Below are positions 7,476 through 14,290 of a DNA stretch of 16,077 nt, one piece after another. Location: positions 1 through 16,077 of the forward strand of contig DVHW01000001.1 of NCBI GenBank assembly GCA_018711785.1. The letters are read 5' to 3'. Position 1 is the stretch's first letter. Every line of letters starts with the position of its first letter. Made by a program: the position numbers and the translations under genes. The notes under the pieces were generated by a model, which did no database searches, had not been told where the DNA came from, and worked only from the letters and a program-made list of their open reading frames with translations. The stretch comes from Candidatus Galloscillospira excrementavium (GTDB lineage: Bacteria; Bacillota; Clostridia; Oscillospirales; Oscillospiraceae).

Positions 7476-8591
7476 GTGAAGCGCAGCGCCGCGGTCCTGC
7501 TGGCCGCCGTCCTGCTCGCCCCAGTGCTCTGCCAGCCCTGCCGGGCGGCTGGGCCGCCCCAGCTGTCGGCGGCCTCCGCCATTCTGGTGGACGCCGAGTC
7601 CGGCCGGGTGCTCTACGCCCAGGATGCCGACGAGCGCCGCTCCATCGCCAGCATCACCAAGCTGATGACGGCGCTGGTGGCGGTGGAGTCCACGCCGGAT
7701 GTGGACGAGGTGGTCACCATCCGCCCCGAGTGGACCGGGGCCGAGGGCTCCTCCATGTACCTGCGAGCCGGGGAGGAGGTCACCCTGAAGGGGCTGCTCT
7801 ACGGGCTGCTCCTGGCCTCGGGCAACGACGCGGCGGTGGCCATCGCCGGTTACTGCGCCGGGGACGTGGAGACCTTTGTGGACTGGATGAACGAGTGGGC
7901 GGCCGAGCTGGGCATGGAGAACACCCACTTCGCCAACCCCAACGGCCTGGACCAGGAGGGGCACTACTCCACGGCGGCGGATATGGCCAAGCTGGCCCGG
8001 GTGGTGATGGAGCACGAGCTCCTGGCGGACATCGTGGGCACCAAATCCATCGCCATCGCCGGGCGCAGCTTCACCAACCACAATAAGCTCCTCTGGCAGT
8101 ATGACGGCTGCATCGGCCTCAAGACCGGCTACACCGGAGAGGCGGGCCGGACCCTCGTCACCTGCGCCCAGCGGGACGGCCAGCGCCTTATCGCCGTCAC
8201 CCTGCACGACTCCAACGACTGGGCGGACCACGCCGCCCTCTACGACTACGGCTTTTCCGCCTACCCCCGCCAGGTGCTGGCCACGGCGGGGAAGGAGGCC
8301 TGGCACGTCAAGGTCGCGGGCAGCCTGGTGCAGATGGCCGGCGTCTGTACGGCCAATGACCTCTACTACCCCCTTCAGGAGGGTGAGCGGGTCCGGGCCG
8401 AGCTGGACCTTGCGCGGGAGGTGGAGGCGCCGGTGGAACAGGGGGCCGTCGCCGGGGAGCTCCGCTTCTATCTGGGGGACGAGCTCATCGGGACCTCCTA
8501 TCTGGTGTACAGCCAGGACGTGCGCCTGGATGTGCCGAAATACGAGGGCCTGCTGGACCGGATCGTCCGGTTTTTTATCAGAGAAATCTGA
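7476..8591 (+). CDS. D-alanyl-D-alanine carboxypeptidase (DacB/DacF type, S11 family)
   Basis: This is a secreted penicillin-binding protein that removes the terminal D-Ala from peptidoglycan stem peptides, limiting cross-linking. The 371-residue product has a signal peptide (about 1-25: KR, then a hydrophobic core, ending CRAAG). The three active-site motifs are SITK (59-62, nucleophile Ser59), SGN (115-117) and KTG (216-218). A C-terminal PBP5-like beta domain spans about 275-345. The last residues (LLDRIVRFFIREI) form an amphipathic helix that could anchor the protein to the membrane. The GTG start at 7476 is preceded by GAGGTGAT (7463-7470), an almost perfect anti-Shine-Dalgarno match. 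In B. subtilis the related dacB lies upstream of spmA-spmB-rluB; here spmA-spmB are absent and a hairpin-rich stretch precedes rluB. DacB versus DacF cannot be settled from the sequence alone. Confidence 0.94.
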   Translation: MKRSAAVLLAAVLLAPVLCQPCRAAGPPQLSAASAILVDAESGRVLYAQDADERRSIASITKLMTALVAVESTPDVDEVVTIRPEWTGAEGSSMYLRAGEEVTLKGLLYGLLLASGNDAAVAIAGYCAGDVETFVDWMNEWAAELGMENTHFANPNGLDQEGHYSTAADMAKLARVVMEHELLADIVGTKSIAIAGRSFTNHNKLLWQYDGCIGLKTGYTGEAGRTLVTCAQRDGQRLIAVTLHDSNDWADHAALYDYGFSAYPRQVLATAGKEAWHVKVAGSLVQMAGVCTANDLYYPLQEGERVRAELDLAREVEAPVEQGAVAGELRFYLGDELIGTSYLVYSQDVRLDVPKYEGLLDRIVRFFIREI

Positions 8592-8600
8592 CCCGTACGG

Positions 8601-8622
8601 AGCGGCGGAAACGCCGCTCCGC
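8601..8622 (+). repeat. Left copy of a 22-nt direct repeat (GAAA-loop hairpin)
   Basis: The 22 nt from AGCGGCGGAAACGCCGCT plus CCGC are identical to 9003-9024, in the same orientation. Here the hairpin is a 10-bp stem (8598-8607 with 8612-8621) closed by a GAAA tetraloop, starting 7 nt after the carboxypeptidase stop. No T run follows, so it is a poor intrinsic terminator but could stabilise the 3' end of the mRNA. Confidence 0.85.
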
Positions 8623-8967
8623 TTGTCGAAAAACCTCGTAGAGTTCGCGCCCGCAGGCGCGAAAAAGATCTAATCGGTTTTTTCCGGGGACCTATACGTT
8701 GTCTCCTCGCGGCATAGCCGCTGCGGCCTACGCTAAAAATGTGCCACCGGCACATTTTCTTCACGCTGCGGCCTCGGGAAAAACACTTCTCGGCGTGCCA
8801 GTGTGAGTTTTGCCCGTCCCACGCAAGGGCATAGGGGGCCCCCACGCAAACCACCGTGGTTTGTGTGGGGAAAGAAGGAGCGGCGGAGCGAGTGAGTCCT
8901 GCCGCTCGCGGCAGGGCGAGGGATACGGAGCCCGCGACGACGATGCGCACAGCACGCCGCAGTTTTC

Positions 8968-8995
8968 TCGAAAAAGTGACGCGTCACTTTTTCGA
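8968..8995. repeat. 28-bp perfect palindrome
   Basis: TCGAAAAAGTGACG at 8968-8981 is followed immediately by its exact reverse complement at 8982-8995. As RNA it would fold into a hairpin with A-rich and U-rich arms, so it could act as a bidirectional intrinsic terminator. As DNA it would be a symmetrical protein-binding site. It lies 58 nt before the rluB start. Confidence 0.85.
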
Positions 8996-9002
8996 CAGTA
9001 CC

Positions 9003-9024
9003 AGCGGCGGAAACGCCGCTCCGC
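9003..9024 (+). repeat. Right copy of the 22-nt direct repeat (GAAA-loop hairpin)
   Basis: This copy is identical to 8601-8622. The stem here is 7 bp (AGCGGCG with CGCCGCT) around the same GAAA loop. It ends about 15 nt before the rluB Shine-Dalgarno sequence. Confidence 0.85.
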
Positions 9025-9053
9025 CGCTGTGTGCATGGAAAGGAGGGGCGCCC

Positions 9054-9764
9054 GTGGAGGAGCGCCTGCAAAAAATCCTCTCCGCCTGCGGGGCCGCCTC
9101 CCGCCGGCAGGCGGAGGCATACATAACCGCAGGGCGGGTGACGGTAAACGGCCGCGTCGCCGCCCTGGGGGAAAAGGCGGACCCGGAGCGGGACCAGATC
9201 GCGCTGGACGGGAAACTCCTCTTAAGGCCGGACCGGCACACCTACCTCATGCTCTACAAGCCGGTGGGCTATGTGACCACCCTCTCTGACGAGAAGGGCC
9301 GCAGGACGGCGGCGGAGCTGGTGGCCGGCTGCGGCGCCCGGGTGTGGCCGGTGGGGCGGCTGGACCTGAATTCCGAGGGGCTGCTCCTGATGACCGACGA
9401 CGGGGACCTGACCCACCGGCTCACCCACCCCAGCCACGAGGTGGAGAAGGAGTACCGGGTCCGGGTCCGGGGGGATGTGGACGCCGCCCTGCCCGTCCTC
9501 ACCGGCCCTATGGAGCTGGACGGCCAGGCCCTCCGCCCGGCCCGGGTCCGGGTCCTGAACAGAACCCCCGGGGGCGGGACCCTCTCCATCACCATCCACG
9601 AGGGGAAAAACCGCCAGGTGCGGCGCATGTGCGCTGCCGCCGGGCTGGAGGTGGCGGCCCTCAAGCGGGTGCGGGAGGGGACGCTGACCCTGGGCGGCTT
9701 GAAGCCGGGGGAGTGGCGCAGACTCACCCGGGAGGAGCTGCGGGCCCTAAAGGAGGAGGGCTGA
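9054..9764 (+). CDS. rluB: Ribosomal large subunit pseudouridine synthase RluB-type (RsuA family)
   Basis: Enzymes of the RsuA/RluB/RluE/RluF family convert specific uridines in rRNA to pseudouridine; the RluB group acts on 23S rRNA helix 89/90 near the peptidyl-transferase centre. The 236-residue product has an N-terminal S4 RNA-binding domain (about 2-60: RLQKILSACGAASRRQAEAY, then TVNGRVA). The catalytic domain follows, with KPVGYVTT (69-76), the signature GRLDLNSEGLL (101-111, catalytic Asp104), and the C-terminal motif EGKNRQVRRM. The start is GTG at 9054 with AAAGGAGG at 9039-9046, 7 nt upstream. The frame stays open upstream into the repeat to an ATG at 8856, but that extension is not S4-like. 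No clear promoter is seen between the carboxypeptidase gene and rluB. RsuA-type 16S modification cannot be fully excluded. Confidence 0.92.
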   Translation: MEERLQKILSACGAASRRQAEAYITAGRVTVNGRVAALGEKADPERDQIALDGKLLLRPDRHTYLMLYKPVGYVTTLSDEKGRRTAAELVAGCGARVWPVGRLDLNSEGLLLMTDDGDLTHRLTHPSHEVEKEYRVRVRGDVDAALPVLTGPMELDGQALRPARVRVLNRTPGGGTLSITIHEGKNRQVRRMCAAAGLEVAALKRVREGTLTLGGLKPGEWRRLTREELRALKEEG

Positions 9765-9807
9765 CCCCTGAATTTGCAGGAAAAATCTCATTCCTTGCAA
9801 AACACCC

Positions 9808-9836
9808 TTGCATTTCCCGCTGTTTCCCGGTATGAT
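9808..9836 (+). promoter_or_regulatory. Sigma-A type promoter of the rpiR operon
   Basis: TTGCAT (9808-9813) and TATGAT (9831-9836) are separated by exactly 17 nt. Transcription would start near 9843, giving a 45-nt leader with a small hairpin (GTCCC/GGGAC, 9852-9868) just before the AGGAGG at 9873-9878. Repeated CCTTGCA motifs overlap and precede the -35. Confidence 0.85.
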
Positions 9837-9887
9837 AGGCGTTGAAACAAGGTCCCCGAAAAAGGGACGTGCAGGAGGAACCACAGG

Positions 9888-10769
9888 ATGTCAAAAGATA
9901 TTTTGGCTGTCATCCAGTCGAATATGGGGGCTTTTTCAAAGGGGCAGAAGCTCATCGCCAACTTTATCCTGAACTCGTACGACAAGGCCGCCTTTATGAC
10001 GGCCAGCAGGCTGGGCAAGACGGTGAACGTCAGCGAGTCCACGGTGGTCCGCTTCGCGGCGGAGCTGGGCTATGACGGCTATCCCGCCATGCAGAAGGCC
10101 CTTCAGGAGATGATCCGCAACAAGCTCACCGCCGTCCAGCGCATCGAGGTCTCCAACGACCGGATCGGAAACCACGACATTCTCTCCATGGTGCTCCAGT
10201 CGGACATTGAGAAGATCCGCATGACCCTGGAGGAGGCCGACCGGGAGGCCTTCGGCCGCACCGTGGACACTATTTTGGACGCCAAGCGCATTTATATCCT
10301 CGGTGTCCGCTCCGCCGCTGCCATTGCCAGCTTCCTGGGGTTCTATTTCAACCTGATCTTTGAAAATGTCACCCTGGTGAACACCACCTCCGCCAGCGAG
10401 ATCTTTGAGCAGCTGCTCCGGGTGAAGAAGGGGGATGTGGTCATCGGCGTCAGCTTCCCCCGCTACTCCAAGCGGACGGTCAAGGCCATGGAGTTCGCCC
10501 ACGACCGGGGCGCCTCGGTGGTGGCCATCACCGACAGCGTCACCTCGCCCCTGGCCGCCATCGCGGACCACGCCCTTCTGGCCAAGAGCGACATGGCCTC
10601 CTTCGTGGACTCCCTGGTGGCGCCGCTGAGTATGGTCAACGCCCTGATCGTGGCGGTGAGCCGCAGGAAGAACAGTGATCTTGCTCAGATTTTTGGCGAA
10701 CTGGAACGGATCTGGGACGAGTACGATGTCTATGAAAAAGTAGAGGAAGAGGCGGAGCTTGAATCCTGA
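9888..10769 (+). CDS. MurR/RpiR family transcriptional regulator
   Basis: RpiR-type regulators bind DNA through an N-terminal helix-turn-helix and sense phosphosugars through a C-terminal SIS domain. The 293-residue protein has the expected layout: HTH_6 domain at about 1-77 (recognition region around 37-60, NVSESTVVRFAAELGY), and SIS domain at about 125-265 (KRIYILGVRSAAAIASFLGFYFN, then VKKGDVVIGVSFPRYSKRTVKAM). The C-terminal tail is acidic. The ATG at 9888 has AGGAGG at 9873-9878, 9 nt upstream. The ligand cannot be inferred; no sugar transport or catabolic gene is present in the window. The gene has its own consensus-like promoter and overlaps the next gene by 11 nt, so it heads a multi-gene transcript and may regulate it. 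Confidence 0.93.
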   Translation: MSKDILAVIQSNMGAFSKGQKLIANFILNSYDKAAFMTASRLGKTVNVSESTVVRFAAELGYDGYPAMQKALQEMIRNKLTAVQRIEVSNDRIGNHDILSMVLQSDIEKIRMTLEEADREAFGRTVDTILDAKRIYILGVRSAAAIASFLGFYFNLIFENVTLVNTTSASEIFEQLLRVKKGDVVIGVSFPRYSKRTVKAMEFAHDRGASVVAITDSVTSPLAAIADHALLAKSDMASFVDSLVAPLSMVNALIVAVSRRKNSDLAQIFGELERIWDEYDVYEKVEEEAELES

Positions 10770-12003
10770 TGTCATTGTGATAGGCGGCGGCGCCGCCGGT
10801 ATGATGGCCGCCCTCACCGCCGCAGGAAACGGGGCGGAGGTCCTGCTGCTGGAGCGGAACCAGAAGGTGGGGCGGAAGCTCTATATTACAGGGAAAGGGC
10901 GCTGCAACCTGACCAACGACTGCACCGTGGAGGAGGTCCTGCGCCACACGCCCCAGAACAGCCGCTTTCTCACCAGCGCGGTCGCCCGGTTTCCGCCCAG
11001 CGCGGTCAAGGATTTTTTTGAGGGCCTGGGCGTCCCGCTCAAGACGGAGCGGGGCAACCGGGTCTTTCCCCAGTCGGACCGGGCCGCGGACATCATCGAT
11101 GCCCTGTTCCTGGCCCTGCGCCGGGCCGGGGTGGAGCTGGTGGAGGACCGGGCGGTGGAGATCCTGGCGGGGGAGCGGGTCACCGGCGTGAAAACCCGGC
11201 GGGGCAGCTGGCGGAGCGGGGCGGTCATCCTCGCCACCGGCGGCGTGTCCTATCCCCTCACCGGCTCCAGCGGGGACGGCTACCGGATGGCCGCGGAGCT
11301 GGGGCATACTATTATTCCGCCCAAGCCGTCCCTGGTACCCCTGGTCTCGCCGGACGAGGCCTGCGCCCGGATGCAGGGCCTGTCCCTGCGCAACGTGGCC
11401 CTCCGGGTGAAGAACCAGAAGGGCAAGACCCTCTTTCACGAGCAGGGGGAGATGCTCTTTACCCATTTCGGGGTCTCCGGCCCCCTGGTCCTGAGCGCCA
11501 GCGCCCACATGCGGGACTTTGCGAAGGAACAGTATACCCTTTGGATCGATCTGAAGCCGGCGCTGGAGGAAAAGACCCTGGACGCGCGGCTGCTCCGGGA
11601 GCTGGGGGAGAACCCCAACCGGGATTTTCACCATGTGCTGGAGGCGCTGGTCCCCCGGTCCATGGTCCCGGTGCTGGCGGAACGCTCCGGCATCGAGCCG
11701 GACCGGAAGGCCAATTCGGTGACGCGGGAACAGCGCCGGCGTCTGCTGGAGCTGCTGAAGGGGTTCCCGATCGCGGTCTCCGGCCCCCGCCCGGTGGAGG
11801 AGGCCATCGTCACCTCCGGCGGCGTCAAGGTGGGGGAGGTGGACCCCAGGACCATGGAGTCCAAGCGGGTGCCCGGGCTCTATTTCGCCGGGGAGATTCT
11901 GGATGTGGACGCCTACACCGGCGGCTTCAACCTCCAGATCGCCTGGTCCACCGGCCGGGCCGCCGGTGAGGCGGCCGCCCTTGCCGCCCGGGAGCGCAGA
12001 TAA
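10759..12003 (+). CDS. HI0933/YhiN-family FAD-binding oxidoreductase (aminoacetone oxidase-like)
   Basis: This is a flavoprotein of the HI0933 (BaiN/YhiN) family. Members are annotated as aminoacetone oxidase-like or NAD(P)/FAD-dependent oxidoreductases, and the physiological substrate is usually unknown. The 414-residue product begins with the Rossmann dinucleotide motif VIVIGGGAAG (5-14) and the GKGRCNLTN motif typical of the family. It has the ILATGGVSYPLTGSSGDGY segment in the middle and the C-terminal FAD motif GLYFAGEILDVDAYTGGFN (373-391). The start is TTG at 10759, within the end of rpiR (11-nt overlap), with GAGG at 10749-10752. In this genome class the gene is often next to cmk, here separated by a nucleoside hydrolase. 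The family call is firm; the reaction is not. Confidence 0.92.
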   Translation: MNPDVIVIGGGAAGMMAALTAAGNGAEVLLLERNQKVGRKLYITGKGRCNLTNDCTVEEVLRHTPQNSRFLTSAVARFPPSAVKDFFEGLGVPLKTERGNRVFPQSDRAADIIDALFLALRRAGVELVEDRAVEILAGERVTGVKTRRGSWRSGAVILATGGVSYPLTGSSGDGYRMAAELGHTIIPPKPSLVPLVSPDEACARMQGLSLRNVALRVKNQKGKTLFHEQGEMLFTHFGVSGPLVLSASAHMRDFAKEQYTLWIDLKPALEEKTLDARLLRELGENPNRDFHHVLEALVPRSMVPVLAERSGIEPDRKANSVTREQRRRLLELLKGFPIAVSGPRPVEEAIVTSGGVKVGEVDPRTMESKRVPGLYFAGEILDVDAYTGGFNLQIAWSTGRAAGEAAALAARERR

Positions 12004-12024
12004 CACCATGAGGAGGCGAACCCC

Positions 12025-12987
12025 TTGCTCCATCTCCTGATCGACGCGGATACCGGCGTGGACGACTCCATCGCCATTCTCTATGCCCTTCTGCACCCCG
12101 AGGTACATGTGGCGGGGATTACGACGGGCTGCGGCAACACGTCGGCGGCCCAGGCCGCGGAGAACACCCTGCGGCTGATTCATCTGGCCCGCCCGGGCTA
12201 CGAGGTTCCGGTGGTCGTGGGGGCCAACGCGCCCCTCTCCGGGGTGTGGGAGGGGCCGGTGCCCCACATCCACGGGGAGAACGGCATCGGCGGCGCCCAG
12301 CTGCCCCCTTCGCCCCAGCGGGTGCTGGAGGAGGACTGCTCCGCCTTTCTCTACCGCATGGCCGAGGCTTACAGCGGGGAGCTGACGGTGCTCACCCTGG
12401 GCCGCATGACCAACCTCGCGGCGGCGCTGCGCCGCTTTCCGGAGCTGAAGAGGCACCTCCGGCGGGTGGTCGCCATGGGCGGGACCCTGAGCTGCCCCGG
12501 AAATGTCTCTCCCCGGGCGGAGGCCAACCTGGCCGGGGACCCGGAGGCGGCGGACGAGGTCTTTTCCTCCGGGCTGGACCTGACCATGGTGGGGCTGGAT
12601 GTGACTGAGCGGGTCCGCCTCCGCCTGGCCCACCTGGATGCCGCGGAGCGCAGCTGTCCGCCCGAACGGCGGCCGGTGCTGGACTATATGCGCTCCGCGC
12701 TGGGCCTCTATCTGGACTTCACCCGCTTTGCGGAGGGCAGTCTGGAAAACTGCCCCCTCCACGACCCGCTGGCCGCCATCGCCGCGGTCCGGCCGGAGTT
12801 TTTCCTGACCCGGCGGATGCGCGCCCGGGTGGAGCCGGGCGGCACCTGGTGCCGGGGGCAGGTGGTGACCGACCTGCGCTTCCGCCCCTTTGAGGCCGAG
12901 TATGTGAACTTCTGCGTCGAAGTGGACGGAGACCAGGCCATTCGGGAGCTCTTTTCCGTGCTCTGCGGGGCGGAATCAATGGGATGA
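12025..12987 (+). CDS. Nucleoside hydrolase (IUNH family)
   Basis: Inosine/uridine-preferring nucleoside hydrolases split the N-glycosidic bond of ribonucleosides, feeding base and ribose salvage. The 320-residue product has the calcium-binding signature DADTGVDD at 7-14, HGENGIGG (83-90), the ANLAGDPEAADEVF segment that parallels the ribose-binding EFN..DPEAA region, and the late LHDPLA (245-250) with catalytic-site His246 and Asp247. A small change is LGRMTN where most members have GPLTN. The start is TTG at 12025 with AGGAGG at 12011-12016, 8 nt upstream. The stop overlaps the first ATG of cmk by 4 nt. Being next to a CMP kinase suggests a pyrimidine salvage theme, but base specificity cannot be read from the sequence. 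Confidence 0.92.
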   Translation: MLHLLIDADTGVDDSIAILYALLHPEVHVAGITTGCGNTSAAQAAENTLRLIHLARPGYEVPVVVGANAPLSGVWEGPVPHIHGENGIGGAQLPPSPQRVLEEDCSAFLYRMAEAYSGELTVLTLGRMTNLAAALRRFPELKRHLRRVVAMGGTLSCPGNVSPRAEANLAGDPEAADEVFSSGLDLTMVGLDVTERVRLRLAHLDAAERSCPPERRPVLDYMRSALGLYLDFTRFAEGSLENCPLHDPLAAIAAVRPEFFLTRRMRARVEPGGTWCRGQVVTDLRFRPFEAEYVNFCVEVDGDQAIRELFSVLCGAESMG

Positions 12988-13685
12988 AGAAGGATGTGTA
13001 CCACCGGATGAAGTACAAGAGCATCGCAATCGACGGCCCCTCCGGCGCAGGAAAGAGCACACTGGCAAAAAAGGCGGCCGAGGCGCTGGGGTATCTCTAT
13101 GTGGACACGGGAGCCATCTACCGGACGGTCGGCCTGTGCGCCCTGCGCCGGGGCATCGCCCCCGACGACCACGGGGGCGTGGTGGCCATGCTGGGCACCT
13201 TTACGCTGGACCTGCGGCACGGGGAGGACGGGCTCCAGCACATGTACCTGGACGGGGAGGATGTGACTGGAGAGATCCGCCGGCCGGAGGTGTCCATGTA
13301 CGCCTCTGCGGTCTCCGCCCTGCCCGAGGTGCGGGCGTTCCTCATGGACCTCCAGCGGGGGCTGGCCCAGCGGCAGAACGTCATCATGGACGGCCGGGAT
13401 ATCGGCACCGTGGTGCTGCCTGGGGCGGACATCAAAATATTCCTCACCGCCTCTTTGGAGGACCGTGCCCGCCGCCGCTGGCAGGAGCTGCGGGAGCGGG
13501 GGATGGAGTGTGATTACGCCTCCGTCCTGGCCGATATGGCTGCCCGGGACGAAAACGACAGCCGGCGCGCCGCGGCCCCGCTGCGCCGGGCGGAGGACGC
13601 CCTGCTGCTGGACACCACGGGCAACTCCCTGGAGCAGAGCTTTCAGCTCCTGCTCCAGACCATCAAGGAGCGTTTAGATCCATGA
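12984..13685 (+). CDS. cmk: Cytidylate kinase (CMP/dCMP kinase)
   Basis: Cmk phosphorylates CMP and dCMP with ATP in the cytoplasm, recycling CMP released by lipid synthesis and RNA turnover. The 233-residue product has the P-loop GPSGAGKST (18-26), the CMP-binding DTGAIYR (41-47), the DGRDIGT motif, the LID-type RARRRWQEL region, and the RDENDSRR segment typical of the family. The ATG at 12984 overlaps the stop of the nucleoside hydrolase (ATGA). An alternative ATG at 13008, with AAGAAGGA 13 nt upstream, would give 225 aa and fits the usual family N-terminus equally well. The 3' end overlaps plsC by 4 nt. cmk-plsC-ispH(-rpsA) is a frequent order in Clostridia. Confidence 0.95.
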   Translation: MKKDVYHRMKYKSIAIDGPSGAGKSTLAKKAAEALGYLYVDTGAIYRTVGLCALRRGIAPDDHGGVVAMLGTFTLDLRHGEDGLQHMYLDGEDVTGEIRRPEVSMYASAVSALPEVRAFLMDLQRGLAQRQNVIMDGRDIGTVVLPGADIKIFLTASLEDRARRRWQELRERGMECDYASVLADMAARDENDSRRAAAPLRRAEDALLLDTTGNSLEQSFQLLLQTIKERLDP

Positions 13686-14290
13686 GAACTGTTTATACTA
13701 TCCTTTGGTACATTATTTTCCCGTTCTTCAGCCTCTTTCACCCCTGCCGGCTGGTGGGGCGGGAGAACCTGCCTTCCGACGGGGCGTTATACTGCGCCAA
13801 CCACAGCGGCCTGTGCGACCCCGTGTGTCTGGTCGTGGCCATCGGGCCGAGGCGGCAGATGCGGGTCATGGCCAAGGCGGAGTTCATGCGCATCCCGGTG
13901 TTGGGCTGGCTGCTGAAAAAGGCGGGCATCTTCGCGGTGGAGCGGGGCAAGTCGGACATCAGCGCCATCAAGACCGCCATCAAGTACCTGAAGGGGGGGG
14001 AGAATGTGCTCCTCTTCCCGGAGGGCACCCGCATCAAGGACGGGGTGGACAAGCACGGCCATGAGAGCGAGGCCAAATCCGGTGCCGCCATGCTGGCGGT
14101 CCGGACCGGCGTGCCCATCGTCCCGGTGTACATCCCCGCCAAAAAGCGGTGGTTCCGCTTTACCGACGTGGTCATCGGAGAGCCCTACGTGCCCCAGGTG
14201 GCGACGAAGAAGGGCTCCGCCGAGGAGTACCACGCCATCGCGGACGACCTTCTGGAGCGCATCTACGCGCTGGGGAGGAAGAGCGCATGA
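13682..14290 (+). CDS. plsC: 1-acyl-sn-glycerol-3-phosphate acyltransferase (PlsC family)
   Basis: PlsC-type enzymes add the second acyl chain to lysophosphatidic acid at the membrane, making phosphatidic acid. The 202-residue product has a hydrophobic N-terminal segment (about 4-19) that can anchor it. The acyltransferase block I is NHSGLCDP (40-47, catalytic His41 and Asp46), block II lies around GIFAVERG (82-89) and block III is FPEGTR (112-117). Block IV is GVPIVPVYI. It begins inside the cmk stop codon (ATGA overlap) and its own stop overlaps the ispH start in the same way. Its product feeds the CMP-consuming and CMP-releasing phospholipid pathway, which fits its pairing with cmk. Acyl-donor preference is unknown. 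Confidence 0.93.
   Translation: MRTVYTILWYIIFPFFSLFHPCRLVGRENLPSDGALYCANHSGLCDPVCLVVAIGPRRQMRVMAKAEFMRIPVLGWLLKKAGIFAVERGKSDISAIKTAIKYLKGGENVLLFPEGTRIKDGVDKHGHESEAKSGAAMLAVRTGVPIVPVYIPAKKRWFRFTDVVIGEPYVPQVATKKGSAEEYHAIADDLLERIYALGRKSA

Larger units (their letters stand above)
8598..9023 (+). repeat. Hairpin-rich intergenic element bounded by inverted 36-nt ends
   Basis: About 460 bp between the carboxypeptidase and rluB hold no credible gene. The outer 36 nt at each end (8598-8633, and the reverse complement of 8988-9023) match at 27 positions in three blocks: CGGAGCGGCG, CGCCGCT and TGTCGAAAAA. Only a 4-nt loop and a 5-nt spacer differ. Inside are perfect or near-perfect hairpins: TTCGCGCC/GGCGCGAA (8644-8663), AAAATGTGCC/GGCACATTTT (8736-8758), a 14-bp stem at 8840-8870, CCTGCCG/CGGCAGG (8898-8915) and a 28-bp palindrome (8968-8995). 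CGCTGCGGCCT occurs twice (8719-8729, 8764-8774), flanking one hairpin. I see no target-site duplication and no transposase. It may be a non-autonomous repeat of the MITE/BIME kind, or a structured untranslated region. Codon patterns do not look coding in any frame. Confidence 0.6.

Noticed and set aside
8598..8621. Intrinsic terminator directly after the carboxypeptidase gene
   Set aside because: The hairpin is strong, but it is followed by GCTTGTCG with no T run, so it does not meet the usual criteria. I kept it as part of the repeat only.
8498..8950. Open frames on both strands across the hairpin element (for example - strand 8498-8950 and 8761-9120)
   Set aside because: They run through the palindromes, have no recognisable domain or ribosome binding site, and overlap the end of the carboxypeptidase or start of rluB. 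The structure is better explained by the repeats.
8598..9023. Insertion sequence or typical MITE with target duplication
   Set aside because: No transposase is present and the bases flanking the ends (…CCCGTA and CCGCTG…) show no direct duplication. The inverted ends are confounded by the outer hairpin being self-complementary.
8856..9053. N-terminal extension of rluB starting at ATG 8856
   Set aside because: The frame is open but translates the repeat, not an S4 domain. A perfect Shine-Dalgarno at 9039-9046 serves the GTG at 9054, where family similarity begins.
13673..13699. Internal promoter at the cmk/plsC junction (TATACT at 13694-13699)
   Set aside because: No acceptable -35 is present at 16-18 nt. 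The AT-rich codons are common just after start codons, where they reduce mRNA folding.
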